From contig OZ241345.1 of NCBI GenBank assembly GCA_965200175.1, positions 3,658,001 through 3,722,000 on the forward strand: 64,000 bases of DNA. Reading direction: 5' to 3'. This DNA is from Azophilus sp026709365. GTDB lineage: Bacteria; Pseudomonadota; Gammaproteobacteria; Pseudomonadales; Azotimanducaceae. The translations under genes and the position numbers were made by a program. The notes beneath the pieces are model-generated. The model saw nothing but the letters and a program-made list of their open reading frames with translations, did no database searches and was not told the DNA's origin. Every line of letters starts with the position of its first letter. Positions within the stretch are counted from its first letter, which is position 1. Positions 51,901 through 59,297 of this stretch are shown piece after piece.

Positions 51901-52386
51901 TCAAGCCGCCCCGATGCTCCGCCGCCAATGCACCATCTCGATGGCTGCCGCCGCCGCCTCAAGGCCCTTGTTGAACTCATCGTCCGCCGCCCGCGCCGCG
52001 GCGTGCTCCATCTTCAGCACCGGCAGGATCTCCACCACCACCGGGCGGCGATAGCGCAGCATCACCTCCCCCAAGCCCCGCATGCACTCATTGGTGATCA
52101 TCTCGAAGTGCAGGGTCTCCCCCTTGAGGATCACGCCGAAGCAGATCAGGGCGTCGATTTCCTGGCCCACGTCCAGTTCCAGCAGATCCGCTGCCGCCAA
52201 GGGCAGTTCCAAGGAGCCGGGCAGCCGATGCACCTCGATGCGCTCGTAGCCATGCGCCCTGAGCGCACCCTCACAGGCATCCGAAAGGCAGTCCACCAGT
52301 TCGGGGTACCACTTCGATTTCAGTATCGCGATGCGCCCGGGATTCTCGATCGCCGGCAGGTCGCTCAGGTCGGCCGTGGTCTTCAC
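51901..52386 (-). CDS. ribH: 6,7-dimethyl-8-ribityllumazine synthase
   Basis: 161 residues. It condenses the ribityl pyrimidinedione with dihydroxybutanone phosphate to lumazine, the precursor of riboflavin. It has ILKSKWYPELVDCL, LPGSLELPLAAADLL, ICFGVILKGETLHFEMI (with the catalytic His) and NKGLEAAAAAIEM. The GTG start overlaps the stop of the upstream flavoprotein gene as GTGA. It stands apart from other rib genes, next to flavin-using enzymes. Confidence 0.94.
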   Translation of the reverse strand: MKTTADLSDLPAIENPGRIAILKSKWYPELVDCLSDACEGALRAHGYERIEVHRLPGSLELPLAAADLLELDVGQEIDALICFGVILKGETLHFEMITNECMRGLGEVMLRYRRPVVVEILPVLKMEHAAARAADDEFNKGLEAAAAAIEMVHWRRSIGAA

Positions 52387-53783
52387 GAGGCTGCCGCCGT
52401 TGGTGCGGCCTCAAGTTCAGCCAGCATGCGCTGCAGCTTGGGAATCGCCTCCATCACCGGCCCCGGATCGGTTTGCGGCAGCGGCCCCTCGTCGTCGCGC
52501 AGCGGCAGCGTGAACCCATCAAGCCGCGAGCGGCGCAGCCAATCCATCAGGGCGTCATCCTGCGCCCATTCCAACTGATTCAGGAAATTGGCCAAGGTGG
52601 TGCGGAGAAAGTCGGCGTCGGAGTCCGGGTGCGGGATGGGAACGCAAAGACGGTTCTTGACCGGGTCGTCATCCCCGTAGGCCGCCTCGACATGGGCGGT
52701 GAAGGCGGCGCTGAACACCTGCTGGCAGGTGCGCAGCGATTGCAGCGTGATGGCATGGCCGTCAAACACGGGCACCGCCGGCCGCCGGGCCAAGCCGTCG
52801 GTGGCGCAATGCACGTGCAGCGTGTCAGAAGAGGTGGGCACGTTCCCTTGGTCGAGAACGATGGCGTCCCGCTCAACCCGCTGGACATGCCCCAGCCGCA
52901 CCACGTCCTTGATGCGGCGCAACTGCTTGAGCTCCGCCTGGGTGACCGTGGCGCAGCGGTACATGGTCGGCCACACGTCGTCGTCGAACCGCAGAAGCTG
53001 GCCCGCCGCGTTGACCCGCTCAAAGACGTCGCGGTAGCCGGTGCCTTTGACGATAGCCCGAGCCTGCGCTGAGAAGCCCCGGTTGAGGGCGTCGGCGAAC
53101 TTTCGGCCGGGCTGGATGTTGGCTCGATCCAGCATCCAGGAGTCGCGCGGCATGATCCAACGTATGCGCTCCGGATCCTTGCCGTGGGCCAGCAGAAACA
53201 GGCAGGCATCCATGCCGGTCTTGCCCGCGCCGACAATGACGTACCGCTCGAATCTTCCGCCCAGCTTCGGCAGCTTGTTCGGTGTCGCCCAGTTGACGCC
53301 GCTGTTGATGGCGAACGGCGGCGGCGACACTGAGGGCACGCTGACGTTCATGTAAGTGGCGTCCACGATCTTGCCCGCCTCCACCGTCCACTCCTCGCCG
53401 GACACCGAGGACCTGAAGCGTCCCTCGCCTTGGTGTTCACACAACGGGAAGTGGCGGACCCGCCCGGACGGCAGGAACTGGCGCTGCATCACCTGCCCAA
53501 AGTAAGCGCACACTTCGCTGTTGGTCGCCAACTCATATAGGCCCTTGTTCCAGCCTTGCGCATCGATCGCGCCGCTGCCCAAGGGCCGGGAATTGACCCC
53601 GTAGAACGACGACGGCTGGTGCAGGCGAACGAAGGGATAGGCGTCGTTCCAGTGCCCGCCAGGCTGGTGCCGCCGATCGACCATCACCACGGAAGCCTCG
53701 GTCTCGGTCATCAGCACGTCGGTGAACGCCATGCCCATGGCACCAGCGCCGACGACCAAGTAATCCGCTTGGAGTGTCTTCAT
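52383..53783 (-). CDS. FAD/NAD(P)-binding oxidoreductase, coupled to ribH
   Basis: 466 residues. A first dinucleotide motif DYLVVGAGAMGMAFTDVL at the N-terminus and a second, YVIVGAGKTGMDACLFLL (about 190), are arranged as in flavin-containing monooxygenases, and VDRRHQPGGHWNDAYPF matches the FAD-binding region of such proteins. The substrate is unknown. The gene is translationally coupled to ribH downstream, which might supply flavin. The ATG at 53783 is the only sensible start, since upstream codons precede the FAD motif without similarity. Confidence 0.82.
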   Translation of the reverse strand: MKTLQADYLVVGAGAMGMAFTDVLMTETEASVVMVDRRHQPGGHWNDAYPFVRLHQPSSFYGVNSRPLGSGAIDAQGWNKGLYELATNSEVCAYFGQVMQRQFLPSGRVRHFPLCEHQGEGRFRSSVSGEEWTVEAGKIVDATYMNVSVPSVSPPPFAINSGVNWATPNKLPKLGGRFERYVIVGAGKTGMDACLFLLAHGKDPERIRWIMPRDSWMLDRANIQPGRKFADALNRGFSAQARAIVKGTGYRDVFERVNAAGQLLRFDDDVWPTMYRCATVTQAELKQLRRIKDVVRLGHVQRVERDAIVLDQGNVPTSSDTLHVHCATDGLARRPAVPVFDGHAITLQSLRTCQQVFSAAFTAHVEAAYGDDDPVKNRLCVPIPHPDSDADFLRTTLANFLNQLEWAQDDALMDWLRRSRLDGFTLPLRDDEGPLPQTDPGPVMEAIPKLQRMLAELEAAPTAAAS

Positions 53784-53881
53784 GGCGGTTTGGAGTGCTC
53801 CGGTGGCGAATCGGCGAATCATACAACAGCGCCGCGCAGAGGCTTGGTCTGGTAACTCGCCGCCCAGGCTCCTAGCCGGGC

Positions 53882-55114
53882 CTAAGACCAAGGGCGCAGC
53901 GCCCGCCAGTCGTCGTCCGTGCCCCGCGCCGCCGCTTCGGCATCGTAGCTGTACAGCCAGTGCTGCTGGGGTGAGAAACCGCCGTCGAACTTATCGTTGT
54001 TGCGCCGGAACCGCTCGTTGCGCCGGGCAATGGCCTCCGGATCCGCAAGGTGGTACCAGTCCTCCGCATTGCGCGACTGCTGCACGATCAGGTGTGCGCG
54101 ATCCTTGCGCAGGGCTTGGTAGCGGGTCAGATCAGCCGCCACATCGCCGGTGGATTCGGCGAGCAGGCGCGCCAGCACCCAAGCGTCCTCCAGCGACTGA
54201 ACCGCGCCTTGGGCGTGGTAGGGGAGCATTGCGTGAGCGGCGTCGCCGAGCAGGCCGATCCGTCCCGCCACCCACTCGCGCAGCGGGTTGCGGTCATGCA
54301 GCGCTGTGACGAAAGTCTCGTCGGTCGCCTCGATGACGCGCTTGGGCCGGTCGTACCAGCCGCTGAATGCCGCCATGACCTCATCCGTGCCCGCCGTCTG
54401 GGACCAGGATTCCCGCTTGTGGCCATCGGCCTGCCCGAGCGCCAGCCAATTGAGCCTGGCGCCGCCGGAGACCCAGTAGTAAACGAAGGAAAGACGCGGT
54501 CCCATGTCCACATGGGCCGACACCGGAATGCCGAGATCGGCGATCCTCCGGCGATCCACCACGCCGCGCCAAGTGAGGTAGCCGGACGCCCGCGGCGCAT
54601 TCGGCGAAAACACCTGTTCGCGCACAACCGAATGGATGCCATCGGCGCCGACCAACAGGTCGCCGGTGATGCGCTCACCGGATTCGCAATCCGCCCAAGC
54701 CCTTGCGGCATCCTGCCCGACTGCGACGACCTTGGCCTGCAGCCGCAGCCGCGACGGATCCAGCCTGCCGGTCAACGCAGCGATCAGGTCGGCCCGGTGG
54801 GCGTGGTAGTAGGCGTAGCCGTAGGCTTGCCGCACCCTCGGCATCAGCGGTGTGCGCAGTAGGGTCTCGCCAGTATCCCAGACGCTGTACTTGTGGAAGT
54901 CCGGCTCCGTGCAGAACGCCGCGAGCGCGTCGCCCAAGCCCAAGGTTTCGAGCACCCGCACCCCGTTGGGGCTGAGCTGAATGCCAGCGCCCACCTCGGT
55001 GAAGGCCGGTGCCTGCTCGAGGAGCGCGTAATCGACGCCCAGCTTCGCCAGCGACAACGCCAGTGCGCTGCCACCGATGCCGGCGCCTACGATGATGACC
55101 CTCACGGGCTCCAC
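53882..55114 (-). CDS. FAD-dependent aromatic-ring monooxygenase (salicylate hydroxylase-like)
   Basis: 410 residues of the class A flavoprotein hydroxylases: GXGXXG at VIIVGAGIGGSALALSLA, LLEQAPAFTEVGAGIQLSPN, the DG motif in LLVGADGIHSVVREQ, and the GD motif in GLLGDAAHAMLPYHAQGA. It adds one oxygen to an aromatic acid or amide-like substrate with NAD(P)H. The true substrate is not deducible. The start overlaps the parE stop by 13 bp; GTG at 55114 or 55105. Confidence 0.88.
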   Translation of the reverse strand: MEPVRVIIVGAGIGGSALALSLAKLGVDYALLEQAPAFTEVGAGIQLSPNGVRVLETLGLGDALAAFCTEPDFHKYSVWDTGETLLRTPLMPRVRQAYGYAYYHAHRADLIAALTGRLDPSRLRLQAKVVAVGQDAARAWADCESGERITGDLLVGADGIHSVVREQVFSPNAPRASGYLTWRGVVDRRRIADLGIPVSAHVDMGPRLSFVYYWVSGGARLNWLALGQADGHKRESWSQTAGTDEVMAAFSGWYDRPKRVIEATDETFVTALHDRNPLREWVAGRIGLLGDAAHAMLPYHAQGAVQSLEDAWVLARLLAESTGDVAADLTRYQALRKDRAHLIVQQSRNAEDWYHLADPEAIARRNERFRRNNDKFDGGFSPQQHWLYSYDAEAAARGTDDDWRALRPWS

Positions 55115-55479
55115 CCGGAATCCGCTGAGTCTTCAAGGAGCCGTGCGATCATATGACGGACGTGATCTTGTCCGCCGAAGAACACGGCGAGAACCCGAAC
55201 GGTCTCCCGCTGGTCGTCCACGTCGAACCAGTAGGTCGCCCGCCCGATGGCGAGATGCCTTAAGCCCGGCAGAATGTCGTCGTGGCGTTCGCCGCGATGC
55301 GGCGCAGTGATGATACGCTCGGCGGTCGCACGGATCTCCGCAATCCGCGATTCGGCATGGTCGAGAGCACCCTCAAGGCTCTCGCCGAATTCGATATAGC
55401 TGCGCAAGAGATGGTCGAAGATCAGCCCGAAGTCCCGTTCGGCCTCGACCGCGAATTCAAGATGGAAGGCCTTGCGCAC
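55102..55479 (-). CDS. RelE/ParE-family toxin
   Basis: 125 residues. It reads FHLEFAVEAERDFGLIFDHL, then ITAPHRGERHDDILPGLRH, the central part of ParE-type toxins, which inhibit gyrase or cleave mRNA. It is longer than most ParE (about 95-100 aa) at the C-terminus. It overlaps the antitoxin gene upstream by 23 bp, so translation is coupled. Confidence 0.82.
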   Translation of the reverse strand: MRKAFHLEFAVEAERDFGLIFDHLLRSYIEFGESLEGALDHAESRIAEIRATAERIITAPHRGERHDDILPGLRHLAIGRATYWFDVDDQRETVRVLAVFFGGQDHVRHMIARLLEDSADSGWSP

Positions 55480-55732
55480 GTCGCTTGCCGGCGACCATCC
55501 GGGCTAGCCGCGCGTCCAGTTGCTCCGCCTTGACGAATTCGCTTGCACGGCGGCGGGACAGGAGCTCGCGCAGCGCAGCGGTTTCCACGTCCTCGGCGTC
55601 CATGCGCTGACGCAGCAGGTTGACCCCTTGCTGCAGGACGGCGCTCAGGCTTGCGTAGTGCCCAGTTTCCACCAGCGTCCTAGCAAAGGCGTGTTGTTCG
55701 TCGGTGAGCGAGATTGACGACTTGACTGTCAC
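55457..55732 (-). CDS. ParD-like antitoxin
   Basis: 91 residues. SSISLTDEQHAFARTLVETG and YASLSAVLQQGVNLLRQRM are the ribbon-helix-helix DNA-binding part of ParD; the C-terminal arm (VETAALRELLSRR) should wrap the toxin. It starts at GTG 55732 with AAGGAGA at good spacing. TTGACC lies about 50 bp upstream as a candidate -35. It most likely represses its own promoter. Confidence 0.85.
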   Translation of the reverse strand: MTVKSSISLTDEQHAFARTLVETGHYASLSAVLQQGVNLLRQRMDAEDVETAALRELLSRRRASEFVKAEQLDARLARMVAGKRRAQGLPS

Positions 55733-55816
55733 GAATGTCTCCTTGCGGCCACGGTAATACTGTGTGGCACCGAGGTCAATGCCATGCTAGCCTTGTCCAT
55801 GCGCTGCGCCCGCGAA

Positions 55817-55880
55817 GCGAAACTCCGCTACCGTTGTGAGGTTCAGATTAGAAACGCTTCTGAGCTCGCACATGCTGGAA
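55817..55880 (+). repeat. Degenerate hairpin repeat, copy D
   Basis: The right arm GCGAAACTCC (55817-55826) is intact but its left partner is lost. The tail matches the other copies (GAGGTTCAGATTAGAAACG, TTCTGAGCTCGCACA). It lies in the gap between parD and vapC. Confidence 0.65.
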
Positions 55881-55951
55881 CTTCCAAAAACGCTCGAAGT
55901 CGTTGCGTTCGCTCTCGGGGTGCATGGATCAGAGCCCCGATTCCTTGATGA

Positions 55952-56356
55952 TCAGGTCGCCAGCCAATTCTCGACCTTGAGTCCCGGTACCCGGCCGAAC
56001 TCGTCAATGTTCGCCGTCACCGCGACGAGGCCTTCAGCTAGGCAGTGGGCGGCGATCAACATGTCGTTCGGCCCGACGGTCTTCCCGGTGAGTTCAAGAT
56101 GGGCGCGCAGCTCCGCGTAGCGCTGGTCGGCAGGGTGTCTAAGCGGGAGTATCTCCAGCGCGGAGAGTATGGCGTCAAGGTTCCGTCGCAATGCGACTGA
56201 CCCACTTTTCTCTGCGCCGAACTTCAATTCAGCGGCGACAACGATGCTTGTGCATACGGTGTTGTCGCCGACCCGTTCAAGATGCGCCCGAATGCGGCCC
56301 TAGGGATGCTTCATCAGATCGGACAGGATATTGGTGTCGAGCAAGTATTCAGGCAT
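55952..56356 (-). pseudogene. vapC: VapC PIN-domain toxin interrupted by an in-frame TAG
   Basis: From ATG 56356 the frame reads MPEYLLDTNILSDLMKHP then TAG (codon 19, bases 56300-56302), and continues in the same frame as GRIRAHLERVGD, VVAAELKFGAEKSGS and GLVAVTANIDEFGRV. All PIN landmarks are present (LDTN, the AAEL Glu and the TANIDEF acidic site), so a single C-to-T change in a CAG codon would explain the stop. Restart downstream (for example TTG at 56227) would lack the first acidic residue, so the toxin is probably inactive. It overlaps vapB by 8 bp. Confidence 0.85.
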
Positions 56357-56600
56357 CGGGGCGCAGGTTCACGTCGTCGAGTTTCCCCAGCCCGCTGTCG
56401 ATGTCGGGGAGTTCATCCTCTACTGGCTTCAGTGTTGCCAAGACGTTCAGCAACCCCTTGGTTTGGATGGGTTCCACGATCAGCCTGTTGCCCTCCTTGC
56501 GAATAGTCGCCTCATCGCCTTCAATTTCGAACTCTCTTGGTATCCGGATCGCTCGATTTCGACCGTTGCGGAACAGCCTTACGCGTCGCTCTGCAGCCAT
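56349..56600 (-). CDS. vapB: VapB-type antitoxin (AbrB/MazE fold)
   Basis: 83 residues. It begins MAAERRVRLFRNGRNRAIRI, with the swapped-hairpin AbrB-like domain, followed by an acidic arm (ELPDIDSGLGKLDD) that would occupy the PIN site. GAGG precedes the ATG at normal spacing; upstream ATGs at 56615 and 56636 are less likely. It remains intact although its toxin carries a nonsense codon. Confidence 0.83.
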   Translation of the reverse strand: MAAERRVRLFRNGRNRAIRIPREFEIEGDEATIRKEGNRLIVEPIQTKGLLNVLATLKPVEDELPDIDSGLGKLDDVNLRPDA

Positions 56601-56704
56601 GATCCTCGATTCCATTCTCGGCATATGCCAAAGCATGTGCTAGGAAATTTGTTTGGGCAAGTCTGCCCTCGACACCATCGCGCCACTGTGGCACGATTTG
56701 TCCC

Positions 56705-57949
56705 GTGGAACAGGTCAGTGTCAACAGCGAGTTCCGACGTCTTAGGCTTCATGCTGGGCTCAGCATCCCTGAAGCGGCCGAAGCCACCGGCTATGCGGTA
56801 CGCACCATACACCGCTGGGACCGTGGCGAAACCAAGCCCCGAAAAGCCACCATTGAGTACCTTCGTGGTCGTGCTAGGCATGTCGCTGTTCCGACTTCTC
56901 CTGCTTTCAGGTTCATTGACTTGTTTGCCGGAATTGGTGGGCTGCGCCTCGGTTTCGATGCCATTGGAGGCGAGTGCGTCTTCACATCGGAATGGAACCG
57001 CTTCTGCCAAGTCACCTACCAAGCCAATTTTGGCGACAATGAACCCATTGCTGGCGACATCACCGAAATCTCGGCACAGGAGATTCCGACCCACGACTTG
57101 CTGCTGGCTGGTTTTCCCTGCCAGCCGTTCTCAATTGCCGGTGTGTCGAAGAAGAACGCCCTCAAACGCCCCCACGGCTTCCGTTGCGAGAGCCAAGGAA
57201 CGCTTTTCTTTGACGTCGCCCGGATCATTGCCCATCACCGGCCACCGTTCTTTCTCCTTGAGAACGTGAAGAACCTTCTCAACCATGACCGCGGCCGCAC
57301 CTATCAAGTCATCCGCGAGACGCTTGAAGACGATCTGGGCTACCAAGTCCATCCGAAGGTGATCAATGCCCGCTCTTGGGTGCCCCAACACCGCGAGCGC
57401 ATCTTTTTGGTCGGCTTTCGCGACAAAACCAGCTTCTCCTTCGATGACATGTTCATTCCCGACCCTGCCGAAGGCCCCCGCCTTAACTCCATCCTTCATC
57501 CGGAGGATGGATCGGAGGCGCCGGAAGATGGTTACACCCAAGGTGCGCAGGCAAAAGTCGCGTCCCGCTACACACTATCCGAACACCTCTGGGGCTACCT
57601 TCAAGCCTACGCCGATAAGCACCGAAAGAGGGGCAACGGGTTCGGATTCGGCCTCGTCGGCCCAGACGATGTTGCCCGGACCCTTTCGGCCCGCTACTAC
57701 AAGGACGGCTCCGAAATCCTAGTCCGCCAAGACCGTGACCAACCGCGTCGGCTAACGCCGAGGGAATGCGCTCGTCTGATGGGCTTCGACCGACCGGATG
57801 CCCCGCCTTTCCGAATCCCGGTCTCAGACACCCAAGCCTACCGTCAGTTCGGCAACGCAGTTGCGGTGCCAGTGGCGGCTGCCGTGGCCCGTCATCTTGA
57901 GCCGGCGATCAGCGCGGCACTGCACCCCCAAGCAAGCCTCTTTGCCTAA
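56705..57949 (+). CDS. Dcm/EcoRII-type DNA cytosine-5 methyltransferase with an N-terminal HTH
   Basis: 414 residues. An HTH-like region (FRRLRLHAGLSIPEAAEATG, then RTIHRWDRGE) precedes the C5 methylase: FIDLFAGIGGLRLGFD (motif I), GFPCQPFS (motif IV, catalytic Cys), LENVKN (VI), QHRERIFLVGF (VIII), and RQFGNAVAVPVAAAV (X). The HTH probably lets it regulate its own transcription, as in other C5 methylases with such extensions. The start is GTG 56705. It protects sites cut by the EcoRII-like nuclease encoded next. Confidence 0.93.
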   Translation: MEQVSVNSEFRRLRLHAGLSIPEAAEATGYAVRTIHRWDRGETKPRKATIEYLRGRARHVAVPTSPAFRFIDLFAGIGGLRLGFDAIGGECVFTSEWNRFCQVTYQANFGDNEPIAGDITEISAQEIPTHDLLLAGFPCQPFSIAGVSKKNALKRPHGFRCESQGTLFFDVARIIAHHRPPFFLLENVKNLLNHDRGRTYQVIRETLEDDLGYQVHPKVINARSWVPQHRERIFLVGFRDKTSFSFDDMFIPDPAEGPRLNSILHPEDGSEAPEDGYTQGAQAKVASRYTLSEHLWGYLQAYADKHRKRGNGFGFGLVGPDDVARTLSARYYKDGSEILVRQDRDQPRRLTPRECARLMGFDRPDAPPFRIPVSDTQAYRQFGNAVAVPVAAAVARHLEPAISAALHPQASLFA

Positions 57950-57985
57950 AATCGCTGCTTTGTACCACCCAAGGAAAGTGCTCCT

Positions 57986-59200
57986 GTGAGATTCGGCCAG
58001 CTACGCGATCACTTAAGGGGTGTCGGTGCGAAGCGCTTGTCCGCCGTCGATGCTGAACCGAGCAGTTCAAACCAACATGAAATTGGCATCACGAAGGCAA
58101 TGCGCCACAAGTTTCTTGGTGAAGACGGCAACATGGAATTTGATGCGGTTTACATTTGGTTGGGGCAGGACCAAGACGCCATCACCGTTAACTCAACCGC
58201 CACTTACTATGACGCAAGGGAGCACCAACCCGACCGCGCCCCTGAGTGGCGACTTTACTACCCATCAAACTCCGTCACTGAGGCGATGAAGGTGGGCGAT
58301 GCACTATTTCTCGCACTGGACACCCTAGAAACGCTGTACTTCATCGTTGCTCCAGCACGTTCGACCAGCGAATATCAGCTCTCTTGGCTGTTCGGCATGG
58401 AACCCGGAAAAACCTTCGATGTGTGCGGCTTCCGCGAGGAAGGTCCAGACCTTGACTTCGCAGCTCATTTCATCTTGGACCAGCTGGGCATCGAGTTTGA
58501 AAATCCGGAAGCCTCAAGCCTCGACTCAATCATCGAACCACTCGGCCTTTGCTTTCCTCCGACTGCTGAATTGTCAAGCCTTGCTCGGAACACGCTGCGT
58601 GACGTATCGGCTCTGGACGACCCAGATAAAGCACTCTTGGCGTGGCTCAGCCACGAAGAGGCGTTATTCCGCCGCCTTGAACGTCGAATAGTGTCAGATC
58701 GGCTCGAAAAGGGGTTCGTTGATGCGGACGGCGCCGATGTCGATGGCTTCATCAGATTCTCGCTAAGTGTGCAAAACCGCCGGAAGTCGCGCATGGGCCA
58801 CTCCTTGGAGCATCACTTAGAGGCCGTGTTCATTGCCCATGGTGTGCGCTACGTCCGCGGTGCCGTAACCGAGCACCGGCAGAAGCCGGATTTTCTGTTT
58901 CCCAGCCTTGAGGCCTACCAAGCCGCACCCCCCGAAGGAGCGAAGAGCTTGGCCATGTTGGGTGCCAAATCCAGCTGCAAGGAAAGGTGGCGACAGGTGC
59001 TCGCAGAGGCTGCGAAGATCCCGCGCAAGCATTTATTGACCCTTGAGCCACGCATTTCCCGTACGCAGACATTTCAGATGGAGCAGCATAACCTCCAACT
59101 TGTGGTGCCGGAACCCATTCACGTCACTTACGCGCCCCCCCAGCAACTTTGGTTGTGGACGCTCGACGAATTTGTCCGAGAGGTGAAGCGCCTAGGCTAA
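57986..59200 (+). CDS. EcoRII-family type IIE restriction endonuclease
   Basis: 404 residues. The N-terminal half corresponds to the effector DNA-binding domain; the C-terminal half is the EcoRII-C catalytic domain, with RKSRMGHSLEHHLEAVFIAHGVRYVRG, VTEHRQKPDFLFPS, MLGAKSSCKERWRQVL (the K in LGAK and the preceding D make the PD-(D/E)XK site), and KHLLTLEPRIS (first stretch given only as landmarks). EcoRII cuts before CCWGG and needs two sites; the same specificity is likely but not proven here. It starts at GTG 57986, 36 bp after the methylase. Confidence 0.92.
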   Translation: MRFGQLRDHLRGVGAKRLSAVDAEPSSSNQHEIGITKAMRHKFLGEDGNMEFDAVYIWLGQDQDAITVNSTATYYDAREHQPDRAPEWRLYYPSNSVTEAMKVGDALFLALDTLETLYFIVAPARSTSEYQLSWLFGMEPGKTFDVCGFREEGPDLDFAAHFILDQLGIEFENPEASSLDSIIEPLGLCFPPTAELSSLARNTLRDVSALDDPDKALLAWLSHEEALFRRLERRIVSDRLEKGFVDADGADVDGFIRFSLSVQNRRKSRMGHSLEHHLEAVFIAHGVRYVRGAVTEHRQKPDFLFPSLEAYQAAPPEGAKSLAMLGAKSSCKERWRQVLAEAAKIPRKHLLTLEPRISRTQTFQMEQHNLQLVVPEPIHVTYAPPQQLWLWTLDEFVREVKRLG

Positions 59201-59297
59201 AACAAATCAAGTATCGCTCGTCGTAGAGTACGGAGTCGCGCTCGTCAGCAGGGAGACGGGTCGTCCGACAACTTCCTCGGTTGCCGCAGCGTTGGTG

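Noticed and set aside
56300..56302. TAG as a recoded sense codon in vapC
   Set aside because: TAG ends rpmH, def, yqeY and the DUF5808 gene normally, and no suppressor evidence exists; a nonsense mutation is simpler.
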